From: Agrypnia vestita
Lineage: Eukaryota > Arthropoda > Insecta > Trichoptera > Phryganeidae
NCBI GenBank assembly: GCA_016648135.1
Contig: JADDOH010000328.1
Coordinates: forward strand, 434,001 to 498,000
Length of the DNA stretch: 64,000 nucleotides
Direction of reading: 5' to 3'
The notes beneath the pieces are model-generated. The model made no database searches and was not told where the DNA came from. It saw only the letters and a program-made list of their open reading frames with translations. Below are positions 33,361 through 46,782 of the stretch, piece by piece. The position numbers were made by a program, and so were the translations under genes. Within the stretch, counting starts at the first letter, position 1, and each line of letters starts with the position of its first letter.

Positions 33361-35170
33361 TCCGACTATAGGAGCGCCAAGTAAAAATAGTACTATTTTA
33401 ATTTGGCGCACAGTAGAGCACAAATATATTTACGAAAAACAATATACGAGAGGTATAAAAGCAAAGGCAACAATATAAAAAATAAAAAAAAATTTGAAAG
33501 CAGTCGCCGAAGATTACTAATTTAAAATAATGTTCTGAATGAAAGACCATTTTTCCAAATCATTATTAAAAAAAAAAGCAAAATTTTTGAAAAGAAGCCC
33601 CGATTTTGTCATGGATGATTGTACCACGTGACACAATTATTCATGACAAAATGGCTGTTTCAAATCAAAATGCGAGTGATGCCGATTTTAAACTGAAAAA
33701 TCATACCTAATACATCAATATCCAATTATATAAATTGCAAAACCAGCAATATATTTGGTAGCAAACACAAAAATATCCATATTTAAAGTTCAAATATTTA
33801 TTTATACATATATATAAAAGGAATAGTGAAGTAGCAATTGTTTTTAAAAACTTTCATCTAATTGGCAGATTTCATAGAGTTAAGAGAATTTCCTTGATGA
33901 GTGATAGGTTTTTGTGTTTACCTCAGAAACACCTCAGTGGTATATAGTTGCTTTTGCTTTTAGACCCCTCATAGGACATGTTTTACTCATATTTTCTAGT
34001 TGACCATCTGGAGAATGTGTTGAAGTTGATAAATATATTTTTTTACGTTAACTATTAGACCATATTTTAAAAAAAAATAATAACTCAGTATGTATTTTCA
34101 GCTTTTTACTAACAAGTCCTCGAAACTTGATCGACTACCGATATTTTTCTGGAATGACCTGTCAATACAGGTACGCTTGGTGGCCTATTGGATTGACATC
34201 TGTAAATGATATCTTCAAAACTTTAATATCATGACAGTTTGTTAATAGAATTTATAATGAATAGTTGGTTTTTCTGAGTCCTACCACTGCGGTATAAATG
34301 AAATATTCTACCAAACATAATAGTATTTTTGTGTTCCCCGTATTTGTGAATACAATTTAATTATTTTTTAAATATTAATAATTTGAGAACATGGCATACA
34401 GAGAAAATATTTTACTATAGGAAATTTGTCCCCAAATCTATTATAAATTCTCGTTGCTTGTGTTTAAAACATATCATAGCAAATTTTAAATACATATCAA
34501 ATTATTAAGCTATGTTACCTAAATACTAAACAATGAATTATACAAGAATGTAGGAAAAGAACATAAATAATATAGGAGTATCCAGTAGCATAATATAATT
34601 TTATTTTATTTATTTAGGAAATCAAAAAGATTATAATAATAAGTTGAAGTATAGTACACTCGCAAAAATAATAACTAAATAAGTAATTACCTACTTACCA
34701 ATAGCCGATTCTTCCAAATTAACATGGCTTTATGAGAATGAACTTAACTGAAAAAGTAGCAGACAAGTGAAAAATTTTTTTTTTTTTAAGTTTGATATTT
34801 CCATGAGGGACGGAGGGGGAGGCAACATGGGATAGGGATTAACATTAAAATCTATGTGATGATTAAAATTACTATTTGATAACATTATATTCAATTATGT
34901 ACAGTGATTGTGGTATGAAACAAATTAAACTCCTTTAAATGTAACTATTGTACTAATTAATTAATAATTATAAGTTTCATGATGTTACTTGTTTTATCAT
35001 TGATTCGAATTTTTCGAGAAGGGAACACCTACTTATTAGTTAGAATTAATCGTGAATATTAAAAAGAAAGTATTAATAATTTTTAATTACGATAAATTAT
35101 AGCATTCTGACAGAGATGAAGCTGGGAAAGCTGGGAAACGTTTGTGGAAGCCTTGTAGGATGGTCCAGAG
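33361..35170. other. AT-rich spacer
   Basis: No gene or confident repeat over about 1.8 kb. Poly-A/T runs are frequent. Confidence 0.4.
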
Positions 35171-35370
35171 CTATGACTTGAATGAGAAGGCTTAAGTGAT
35201 CATTTTACATAATACTACGTTCACTAATTCCACCCTAAATACATCCACGTATTATCAAATATGTGGAAAATTTCAAATATTTGAATGAAATATGTTAGAG
35301 ATATCTAAGGTATTTCTAATAACAAAGTACACATAGATTTGGCAACTGGTAATGTTTCTCTATGTTTTTA
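35171..35370. repeat. TTAA-family fragment
   Basis: GGCTTAAGTGATCATTTTAC, the ACGTTCAC.AATTCCACC block and ACATAGATTTGGCAACTGGT are shared with 56658-56960, and the first block with the arms of 19042-19650. Single arm, diverged. Confidence 0.55.
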
Positions 35371-35499
35371 AAGTGGAGTATCTATTAAACAACACTATTT
35401 TATTCTATATATGATATTCATCCGAATTATTTAACAAATACACTAGAATACGTCTGAAAATGATTTTTTTATATCCTTTTATAGAAAAGTACCTATATA

Positions 35500-35690
35500 T
35501 TTTTATATGTATGTTCTCGGAACAAAATTACTTTGTCCACAAAGGGATAATTAATACACAATAATCCTGACGAAGAGAACATTGTTCTCGAAACATGTAG
35601 ATTTTTTAATCTAATATAGTGGTGAAAACAAAGTAATTTGTGTTTTATTTTAATAATAATGTCACCACAAAGTTCAAGCCTTCATACAGA
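35500..35690 (+). repeat. Family A fragment with hammerhead-like core
   Basis: CTGACGA at 35567-35573, a perfect 6-bp hairpin GAGAAC/GTTCTC with loop ATT, and GAAA at 35590-35593, followed by CATGTAGATT. The outer end AATGTCACCACAAAGTTCAA lies at 35660. The hairpin is the best of all copies. One extra A after CTGACGA is present, as elsewhere. Confidence 0.5.
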
Positions 35691-36299
35691 AGAAGAAAAC
35701 ATATTCTTCGAATAGTTAAAAAAGAGTATAAAAGTCCCACAGACAAGAAGCTATTTATATTAATAATTTTATCAATAATGGTAGTACGTTTGGACATCTA
35801 CGAATAAAACAGCTTTCTACACAATGGATGTTACTGGGAAAAGTTTAAATCTAAAACCAGATAATAAGTTATTCGAAGAGGTCGATTTGTTCCTCAATAA
35901 TTAAATCAAATATTTAATGTGCTGCATTTGCATGTTGTAACTTATTTAAGAAACCTTCTGATATTATTTAATTTGGTAGTTGGTCTATTTATTATATTAT
36001 TGCATACTTAAAAATATTAACTTGTTTAATATTTTAAGCCTTCATTATCACTATGAGGTTACAAATAAACATGTGAAGACTTGTTAAGTTGCAATAATCA
36101 AATTATAATATTCAAAGTTACTAGAATTTTTTATAGTAGTTGCTATAATTTAATTGTTTAAATAGAATTCATAAATTTTTATTGGAAAAAACTATGCTTT
36201 ACACTTTTATGTATCTATATAAAAATAAAAACTTGAATGTCAATACTATTATATAATAAAAATTTCAGAATAAAAATTATATGGAACGTAAAAAGGCAG
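35691..36299. other. AT-rich spacer
   Basis: Nothing recognised. Confidence 0.4.
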
Positions 36300-36357
36300 A
36301 AATGTTTTATTTATTTCTTCTTCAATAATACCAAAATAACTTTGTGGTAACCTAACG

Positions 36358-36388
<31 letters not shown>

Positions 36389-36905
36389 ATATATATATAT
36401 ACTATATATATATTATATATAATATCTATAATTATGTTTATTATTAATAAAAACATGCCTTTTTAAAACCATTATTTATTGACTAATTAAAATGTTTAGG
36501 GACCAATGATCCCTTAAACAGGATACGACGTATATTAATAATTAAAAATGGAAGTATAGACATTAACAAAAAGAAATTAATATAACGGAGTTTAATGACT
36601 AATTAGAAAAATAAATTAAGAAACCAACTATTCGCAAAAAGTACCTAATAAGTTTTTTATAGAAAACATGTCAATAGCAAATTAAATATTACGAATATTC
36701 AAAACCATTTTGAAAATAGTTTCCTTTTAAATTTATTTTAACATTAGTTCTTAATTAGTTATTCACTTCCTAATATTTATTTTTTATTAATGTCTGTACT
36801 TCCAACTGTAATTGTTAGTGTAAGTTGTATCTAACAGACGAAGAAGAGACCACTGGCCTCAAAACATGTTGATTAATTATTTATTTATTATTATTGTTAA
36901 CGGTA
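36300..36905. mobile_element. Family A inverted-repeat element, full copy
   Basis: The left outer end is the complement of the usual terminus (CTTCTTCAATAATACC, TTTGTGGTAAC). An inverted core lies at 36490-36525 and a direct core at 36835-36872 (AGACGAAGAAGAGACCACTG, GCCTCAAAACATGTTGAT). A (AT)n tract at 36357-36425 expands the left arm. No open frame. Confidence 0.5.
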
Positions 36906-37129
36906 TTATAAAGAGCGAGAATATTATACATACCTAAGATAAAATATTTTTCAAAATAAACAATAGCGAGCTTAACAAGTTTTATAATAATAAACCAAAG
37001 AAGTTCATTATTATAAATTTAGATAGATAGAAGAAGAAGAAATTTAATTAATAAATAATAAGTTTTTAAAAAGACGTAAATTCAGAAAAATATGTATTTT
37101 TATTTTTTATTTGCTCAGGAAATAATACC

Positions 37130-38545
37130 ACGGCGGACCACGGAAAAATAAGGATAAAGCGTTCATGCACGTGCCGTCATTAGGGGACCCTCCCGCTGTC
37201 CGCTCGATAAGATGAGGTCGCGACGGAGCCTTACGTAAAGGCCCGTCGGCCCGATTCTTCCGCGAGCAGCTGACCGGGGGGGGGTCCTCCTAAGGGCTAT
37301 TTTCCCGGCCACCCGATACTCGGCGGATAGTTCGGAAGCTAACGGCGAACAAGCGCCGCGGCTATCGAGGGCCCGCGCTCTACCGCTCGCTATCGGCTCC
37401 CGCGCCGCCGTCTCTGTCTCTCCGCGGCCGCGCGGCGTCTCCCGTCCTCGTCCGGACTCGAACACGTGTTTATTTGTTCGTTTTATCCTTCGGCGGCTTT
37501 AAACCCGGCCCTCCCCGACCGCAGCCGCCGCGCCGCTCGCGCGCGCCCGCGGCCCGCGCGCCGTCCCGCTCGCTCCCGCGCGCCCCGCGGCCCGGCGCCG
37601 CGCGCCGTCTCTGTCCGGCTTTCCCGCCAAGCGCAGTGCCGCCCGAAACTCTCGGCGGGCGTGGAAACGGGCCGAATTACTCCCGCGCGCTCTTCGAGGA
37701 CGGTCCGCGCGCCCGATCCTCCGAGTCTAGGTCCAGGGAGGCCGAGGCTCCTCCGCGGCCGCTCAGTCGCGATCCGCCCGCACGCCGCTCGGCCCGCTCG
37801 GCAGCGCCGCCGGTACTCTTCGGTTCGATCGCCGCGTGTCGCGCTACGGACCGCCCGCCGCTCCGCCCGCCGCTCCCGAGTCGCGGATGCCGCCGCTTCA
37901 AAAGCCCCCGCGGCGGAAGTCGGCCCGCGGTACGAAATAACAAACAAACTTTTATCTGCCGAGACACTTTTTTTGTACTTCATCGCCGAAGCGTCGCTTC
38001 GTGGCCTTCCGCGAAATACGAGGTTTCTAACAATATTCCAAATTTTCGAGTTTGAATTGATTAATAGTTTTAAGGTAGGGATGATTTTTCGGTGGTGCGT
38101 ATATAAAAAGTTTAATTGATATAAAGAATACAATCCTCGCGGTACTCGCCCGTTCTCCGGATAATGAAGCGCCGAGTGTTCGCCGCCGCTCCAGAACGAA
38201 AACGACAAATATTGGAGGGCGAGCGACTCGAGGGCGATAAATCCCGCCTCGCTAAGCCTTCGCCAAAAGCTCCGGGATTAGCGCCGACGCCGACGCTCTC
38301 CATCGCTCGGCGCCCGATCCACCGCCGACAACTGTCGCTCCCAAATTTAATCGACTCCTCGGACGAGGACTTCCGTGAGATACGGCGGAGCGGAGAGAGG
38401 TCGGCGGTGGATGACGAGGCGGCTGATGAGACGCGTCGGGTGACAGCCGCGTTCGGGATTAAACGGAATCAAGTCGCAGTAAATAAAGATCGCCGCATTC
38501 TGTATCTTCGCGTTAATATTTCTAAACTCGAGTAATTACCGAATC
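37130..38545. promoter_or_regulatory. CpG island, ~1.4 kb
   Basis: An extended GC- and CpG-rich block (for example GCGCGCCCGCGGCCCGCGCG near 37540) in a window that is otherwise AT-rich. At least six long ORFs overlap on both strands (up to 241 codons at 37483-38208 minus). That is what happens by chance when TAA/TAG/TGA are rare, and their products are Arg/Ala/Pro-rich without domains. It lies 3.6-5 kb upstream of the runt exon on the same side, so a promoter with a noncoding first exon is a reasonable inference. No TATA box or initiator could be assigned. Confidence 0.45.
38164..38535 (+). CDS. Possible 123-aa ORF at island edge, unrecognised
   Basis: Unlike the others in the island, this frame starts with an acceptable context (ATA-ATG), contains an acidic SSDEDF motif around residue 66, and continues past the most GC-rich part. 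It is basic overall with no recognisable domain, signal or membrane segment. It may be chance, a small protein, or part of an exon. Confidence 0.13.
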   Translation: MKRRVFAAAPERKRQILEGERLEGDKSRLAKPSPKAPGLAPTPTLSIARRPIHRRQLSLPNLIDSSDEDFREIRRSGERSAVDDEAADETRRVTAAFGIKRNQVAVNKDRRILYLRVNISKLE

Positions 38546-39059
38546 ACGCGTGTAGGCTATATTTATATTTTTGTACGACACCGCTATTTAACTACATTGT
38601 CTGTTTTATTATTGGTAGTACGTTGAATGAGAATAATAAAAAAAATAGCTTAGCGCATTAACAGGGACTAGCGATAATTATACAGTAAAATTGACAAAAT
38701 AACAGTAAAATAAATATAGTAATGTACAAAGTTTAATAGTTAAATAAATTTCAGAAAGGAGGAGTGAGAGAATATAATACGGTTCGAGTTCTTTTTTAGT
38801 TTAGTTTTATTTCGGAAGATACTACTAAACAATCATTTTCGTCATTATTAATGATGGTATTTCAACCATTGATACATTAACCGTTATTTTAGGTTTGTAT
38901 TTAATCGCCGATGCGGGAGATTTAATTTCATTATTGAGGTCTCGATTTCCATAACTTTATTTTCTTAAAGACTCGAAGATAATTTGTATCTTTAAAAATT
39001 TAACGATGTCGATATATATTACGTAATTTAAAAAAATATTTTAAAACTAGATTACCGAT
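38546..39059. other. AT-rich spacer
   Basis: Between the two GC islands. A weak relative of the following tandem unit (TTTCAGAAAGGAGGAGTGAG near 38750) is present. No gene. Confidence 0.35.
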
Positions 39060-39370
39060 ATTGCGAGCGGACAAATTGATCCGAAGCTCGGAAGCCGTCG
39101 GCCCGGCTTTCAGGAAACAAACAGTCGAAACTCAATTAAAAGTTCGCAGCGTGGCGCGTAAATATCGCGCGGAAAAACTGTCGCTAGTAGAAAAGTTCGG
39201 CGCCCCGGCCCGCCCCCCGCCGCGCGCCGTAAAAAATCCGCCACCCCCGCCCCGCGGAAAAGTTTTCATTCACTGAAAAAAGTGTGGCAAGGCCGCGCCG
39301 GGCGCCGGGGAGGGCGGCGGTGCCGGGCGCCGCGCACCCCGTCAGCCGGGCACGCGAACCTACCCCCGAT
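39060..39370. promoter_or_regulatory. Second CpG island, ~300 bp
   Basis: GC-rich block with GCCGCGCCGGGCGCCGGGGA near 39291. ORFs on both strands (71 and 83 codons) are composition-driven. It is 2.8 kb upstream of the runt exon. Possibly an alternative promoter or enhancer. Confidence 0.35.
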
Positions 39371-39469
39371 TTTGCAACTTTCGCGTTTCTAATTTGACGT
39401 TTGAGCTGAAATGCACTCGGCGATAGGTACGGCATCTCTGATAAGTTTTATTAAGTATTTGATTTGGGA

Positions 39470-41150
39470 AATGTAATATCATTATCAGTGACTGCAGTAA
39501 TCTTAATATGGAAAAAATTGAGCCACATGATTATTACTGTGTTGCAGTGAGAATAATAAAGATTACCAAACTAACAATTAACGATTACCAAAGTAACTTC
39601 CACTAGCGTGGAAAGAAAGATAAGTTGAATTGGTAAATATTTACAGAAGGGACGTGAGGGATGGGAAGATAGCGGTACATAATTGTAATAAAAAGTTAGA
39701 AATATTATTTTTATCGGTAAATATAAATATTATCAGTAGCTACTGTAAATTTAGTATTTAAAAAATTAAGCAAATTACGTGATTTCCTTAAATTACCGTG
39801 TAGCTATTCGTGAGGATGGTAAAAATTAACACTTAACACATTGACAGATAAATGAGGAAAAACTTTATTTAATTGGTAAATATTTACTGACGGAGGAGTG
39901 TACGTCGGGAAAATAATAATAAAAGATTAGAGATATTATTTTTATTGATAAATCAAACAGCTTATAAGTAGCTGCAGTAAACTAAATATTAAACAAATTG
40001 AGCATTTATATGATTCTTCTAAATTACCGTGTATTAGTGAGAATGTTGAAGATAAACAAAGTAACAGATAAGTGAGGAAAAAGCGTAAATTTAATTGGAA
40101 AATATTTACAGAAGGGACGGGAGTGAAGTGTAGATACATGGATAAAACTGTGGAAAATTGAACAAAAATTTTATACACTGTCGTGATTTCTCTAAATTTC
40201 TATGGACTTTTAAGAATGATAGTTACGTACGGCTGATGATAATGTTGTGACTTGAGATATGAGTTTTACTATTAAAAAAATGTTACGGTTATAGTGTTTA
40301 TGGCAAAGTTGAATTTGATTGCAGTGATTGTGGTGTTAAAATAATCTAGCTCATTGGTAGTATAATTCTTGCAATGGCAGTGTACATACTAAATAAAATT
40401 ATACCTATCCGCAATTTAAAATAAGTCATAATGAAGAAAATGATAAGAGAGTACATAAGGTAACGAAAAGAGGAAAGAGTATGTATAGTGTTCTGTGTAT
40501 ATGTAGATAATTGGCTTGCTTGATGAGATTTGGTGATGAACATATAATAAATAGTTCATGGACATTTTATTAATTCAGTGAGGTAAACGTTAAGTAAATA
40601 GGCATCGGTCAAATATCGGTGTTTTATTATTTTATTATTTAGAAAATCAAACAGACAATATGAGAACAATACAAATTGAGCCACTTATATGATATCGCTA
40701 AATCACCATGAAATAGTGATAAATTATTAAAAATATTTGTTTATATTTACTATGTTATCTCTGCTTGAGTTTTTTTTTAATATTTTATTTTTTCAACTAC
40801 TCATTTCGAGAGAATCAGAATCTCTCGTCGACTTTGATACATCGAGTTTGATACAATGAAAAATTATGATTCTAACTAGTTGTCGAAAAAATAAAATATT
40901 TTTAAAAAACTCAAGTAGAGATAACATAATAAATATAATCAAATATTTTTTATAATCTATCACTATGAATCTCTATAATGTAAACGCCAAATTCATCGAT
41001 AATATGAACTACCGATTTTACAAATTTATTTTCCAAAGGGAACGGGATGGATAGGAAGATGGGATGGTTATTATAATCGTAATGCAATAATAATAATAAT
41101 AAAAAGTCAGGGGTATAGAAAAAAATTATATTGGATGGCAGGGAAGCTCC
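39470..41150. repeat. Degenerate tandem array, ~220-250-bp units
   Basis: Recurring landmarks: GTAAATATTTACAGAAGG at 39633, its variants at 39876 and 40098; TATCAGTGACTGCAGTAA at 39484, 39731 and 39963; ATTGAGCC/ATTAAGC/ATTGAGC at 39517, 39775 and 39997; TAAATTACCGTGTA near 39792 and 40019. Spacings are 222-250 bases. More divergent units continue (40156, 40675, and CCAAAGGGAACGGGATGG near 41033). The array ends about 1 kb before the runt start. Noncoding. Confidence 0.65.
40690..40990. repeat. ~300-bp inverted repeat within the array
   Basis: The left arm (about 40693-40799), with TATGTTATCTCTGCTTGAGT, pairs with the right arm (about 40876-40985), with ACTCAAGTAGAGATAACATA, around a centre that itself holds CGAGAGAATC/GAATCTCTCG. 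It looks like two array units in opposite orientation, each beginning with the ATAGTGATA block. Confidence 0.65.
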
Positions 41151-41501
41151 GTAGAAAAAAGAGTTCTGTCTGGATTCAGTGTAGTGGTATAAAATACTGG
41201 AATTGAAATCAGTTATGGTTTATCTGAGTGAGTCTGGTAATCTACTTTTGAATAAACTATTTGATGCAGAAAGATGACGTCGCTAGTGTTTATGCGAATA
41301 TGGAAGGATGGATTTTTTATTAAATAGTCTCTGCATCGCTAGTTTGGGTTCTACAGGTTTAAAAGTTAAGATATTTCAGGAATTGACTCTGTAGTTTTTC
41401 AACTATAGCGATACATCTTCAACTCCGAATATAGGAGGCATGCTCTCGAGGATAAAAATTAGTTTTTTTACTTGAAATATTAAAAATACCAACAGTGTTT
41501 A

Positions 41502-41845
41502 TTCCTCGTAAATATACGTTCGTAATTATTTTATTTCTGTTACAAACAATGTGCAAAGATAATTTGATTATGATGGAACATATAACTCAATCTTCGTTAT
41601 TTTATGTACCTACCTATGATTCAACGTGTTATAAATGATATTATAACGATTTTTTCAATCGTTTCAAATATTTTTTAAATCGACCGTAGTTATTCTGCGT
41701 AAATATATATATTTATAGTTCATTTATTTCTATTACTTACAGAGTGCAAAGATAATTGAATAATAATGAGATGAATTTTGGAACATATAACTTAATCTAA
41801 GTTATTTTGTGCGTGATTCAACGTGTTCTGAAAGATGAGACAAAC
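41502..41845. repeat. Two-copy direct repeat upstream of runt exon
   Basis: TGCAAAGATAAT, GGAACATATAACT, TTATTTT.TG and GATTCAACGTGTT occur in the same order in the first copy (about 41502-41640) and second copy (about 41692-41845), 190-200 bases apart and diverged. The second copy ends some 300 bases before the runt start. Possibly a duplicated regulatory element. Confidence 0.55.
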
Positions 41846-41944
41846 ATTATTTTTTGCCTTTAGCTAAACCAGCGTAAAATGTTATTTTATAAAAAACAGC
41901 AATAAATAATAACACTAAACAAGTTATAAAAATAATTGAAATCT

Positions 41945-43599
<1,655 letters not shown>

Positions 43600-43740
43600 T
43601 TTGAGTACCTATGAATTTTATCCTGATGAAGGGACAGTTGGTCCTGAAATATTTTGATATTTTAAATGTATAATTTGTGAAAACAAAGTACATATACCTA
43701 GTTTTAATAATTATACAAAAATTTACATTTCGCTTTTCTG
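43600..43740 (+). repeat. Family A fragment with hammerhead-like core
   Basis: CTGATGA at 43623-43629, a hairpin GGGAC/GTCC(T), then GAAA at 43646-43649. GTGAAAACAAAGTACATATA follows, as in other copies. Left half missing. Confidence 0.45.
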
Positions 43741-45479
43741 TAAAAATTACATCAAAATGTTATTATTTCACTTTTTCTGTGTACTGTTAAGGATCATTAT
43801 TTTATTTTATTTTATTTCATTACAAGTTTTATTACAAATACGTAATATAATTCCTAGAAAAAACGCAACGTCTTTGGTCGTGTGTCAATAAATTTGATCT
43901 ATTGTAATGGTTATAACGGGTTGCTTGATTGATGCAAAAATCTATGCTTTGAATAACTATTTATAAAAACCAAGTTGATACAACCGGCCCTTAATGACTT
44001 AATTTATGTCAAAAATATAAATGTGTGTGACTGAAAAAAGTAACTAACTTGTCTTTGAACTATATGAACAATAAGAAAAAGCAATAGGGTCAGAAAAACT
44101 ATCTATTAACAATATTAATTTAACAATAACATAGCAGAAAGCAGGTTTTAAGACCACTGATTTCCGATGCGTAGGTATTTTATTGTTTGTCATAATAATC
44201 CGGACTTTCAGAGTATTCTCCACAAACGTGACTGAAATTAAAATTATTATAATCGCTCATAAATACTTGTTTCTTTTATCTTTATAATTTTGTTTATTTA
44301 TCATGTGCAAAAAATGTCAGCAGGTTTACTAAAGCGCTATATAGCAAAAACCTCCGATTTTAGGTTCCGTTACATGTAAGGGTTGGTAGTGCAATGTCCA
44401 GCCTATTTTAATAATTATGAATATTAAAAGTCAACTAAAATTCACCAAATATAAACAATATGAATATAATAAAACTCTTGTTTAACCTCAAATATCTTAA
44501 TATATTTATTTACTAGACAAACTAACGTTACAACTATATATTCTCTTCTAATAATAAATTAGTGTTTAACAAAAGAGGACAAATGATACCCAAAATAAAA
44601 AACAATTATACAATAATGATATTAAAAAAAAATACTGCGAATTCTAATGAATTTTAGAAACAAAATATAATGTTTAAAATAATAAAATTGAAGATTGAAG
44701 GGGAATAAAAATAATACAGAATAATATGTACCTAATATAAAATATGTAAGTAACTTTGTATGCGCGACTATATTTTTTGAAAGATATATCCGATGTCAGT
44801 AGCGTATAGTTTTTTTTAAATAATGTATCTATCTAAAAATTAATTCCATTATACAAGATACGAGCTAGCTATATATACTCATACGTGGCAAATACCTAAC
44901 GAATCACCTACCTACTTTAATTATTAATTAGTAAAGAATTTTATTTTATTACTAGAAAATATGTTAAGTTCGTTTAAGTTTAAATATGTTTACCAATTCT
45001 ACTAAGCGAGTCAATATATTTTGTTTTATTGTATATTGCATAGAGCATTAAAACTTTAATAATAGAGTAGGTATACATAATTAATTAGTTATTTCAATAC
45101 AGATGATGTTGTGAATTCTAATTACATGGTTGAGTTTTAATATGACTACCCAGTGTACTTCACGAATACTGTATATTGAATACTTTATATTGATATAAAA
45201 ATAACTAAAAAATTGTATTACAGTGAATATTTGAGCGTATTGAAATGCAAAATAAATTAGTACATGAAAGCAAAATACTTAGAATGTATTTAGAATTATA
45301 TAAAAATATTTTGCACAAAAAAGCATTTGTATACATTACAATGTTTCATGTAGAAGTCATGTAAATGTTTTTTCTGTTAAGATTTCTTAAATATATAAAT
45401 TGCAGAATATGTCCAATTTATTTATCATTAACGAGTATGCCATACAATTTATCATAATATCGTTTGATTGTCTGTTTTT
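43741..45479. other. runt intron, AT-rich
   Basis: About 1.7 kb without a recognisable exon or repeat. Confidence 0.45.
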
Positions 45480-46185
45480 TTATTGCACGCTCAACAATTC
45501 AGCAGAGAAGGTATTCGAGAAGCAGGAAAGAAAAACATATAATGTGAAGTGCTAATATGTAATGAATGTTTGGAACAAGTACATGATTTTTCATATTTGA
45601 GATGTATGTTTGATAGAGGCGGAAAGGCAGATAATATACCAAAAGCAGTTAGTGGTGGATCAAGTGAACGGCGCTTTGAATGCAATAATTTCTAACAGAA
45701 ACACGGTACCCAATGCTATTCTGGTACCTAGACCGTGGAATGGAAGTGAACCCTGGATATGGCAGAAAAGTAACGAAATGAATTCAGTGGATGACATAAA
45801 TGCAACAGACCGATTGCAGATCATTTAGGTGCAATTGACAAATACATTTATGATAGAGTACAGAAAAATAATGAAAGAAGAGTAATTGAAGTAATGGAAC
45901 AAATAAACATAGAAGAGTTAATAGTACTTAAAATGGTCGCACAGGTAGTTTATTCATGTTGGAAGAAATAATGGTCAGAGAATAGTAACAAAAATATATG
46001 AGACTAATGTTGATGGTACCAGAAATAGAGGCTACCCGCGGTGTGACCGGATACATCAGATGCAGTGAATGGTCCTTTTAGAAGTCTCTAGTCTAGAAGA
46101 ATATGTACGAATGTGGATGAAGTAAGAGTGTGTGTCAAGACAGAAAAATGTGGTGCTTCATCCTCTCCCCACAAAAAGGCACGAT
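45480..46185 (+). pseudogene. LINE reverse transcriptase remnant
   Basis: Plus-strand frames yield VHDFSYLRCMFDRGGKADN, VNGALNAIISNRNTV, MNSVDDINATDRLQI, LGAIDKYIYDRV, then NVDGTRNRGYPRCDRIHQM and EYVRMWM.ECVSRQKNV. This is the order FVYLGS.F..DG, VNGAL.A, RINAVEMR, RNEVIR, NVDG...RGRPR, R..M of a well-known insect LINE tail. Many frameshifts and stops. The strand is the same as runt, but it is an intronic insertion. Confidence 0.7.
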
Positions 46186-46225
46186 GGTGTCTGTTAGTTA
46201 ATTAATAATAAAAAATCAGAAATAT

Positions 46226-46385
46226 TATTCTTCTGATTACAGTTTTCTGGATCAATCTGCCGTGAGTATATGACCTTTCTAGCCTACTAGGCATTCAAGT
46301 CAACCAAAAGAAGTCTTGTACAGACAGAAAAATATCTTAGAAAAATTCAAATCAGAAGATTCTGAACGGCCGTGAAAAAGGAGTA
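46226..46385. repeat. Degenerate hairpin repeat
   Basis: ACAGTTTTCTGGATCAATCT, GCCGTGAGTATATGACC and, on the right, CAGAAGATTCTGAACGGCCG align with the arms of 20129-20312. The central hammerhead-like core is lost. Confidence 0.5.
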
Positions 46386-46490
46386 AAAACAAATGAATTA
46401 GTAGATAGATAAAAAAACATGATTCTCTTTATTGAGGTATTTATATGCCGCAGGTTTAAGTAAAGGTCTTTCTATTTAAGAATGATAAAC

Positions 46491-46613
46491 GAATTAGTAT
46501 GTGTAAGCCGTGTATATGACGTACATAGTTTCGTAGCGTTGGTGTTTACGGGTATAAACAGCAACACAACGAGACAATGAGCCTTGTAAGCACGGCTTAC
46601 ACATACTAATTCG
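46491..46613. mobile_element. 123-bp inverted-repeat element
   Basis: The left end CGAATTAGTATGTGTAAGCC (46491-46513, 23 bp) and right end (46591-46613) are perfect inverted repeats around a 77-bp centre. No coding capacity; a very small MITE or foldback. Target duplication not evident. Confidence 0.7.
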
Positions 46614-46782
46614 ATTGTCTTTCTTAGATGAAAAGATATTTAGTAGAATGAATGGTGCGTTGAACGCAGTAATGCATTATTCACTCTATTGTCGAATAAG
46701 AGCTATGTGACACCTAGAAAAAAGTATAAAGTACCTATATCAGTCATTTACACAAGACTGAATAGGTATATACTCTGTTTAT

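Noticed and set aside
37163..38208. Long overlapping ORFs on both strands (100 to 241 codons) in the CpG island
   Set aside because: All frames are open because stop codons are rare in CpG-rich DNA. The products are Arg/Ala/Pro-rich and contain no domain, and they contradict each other by strand.
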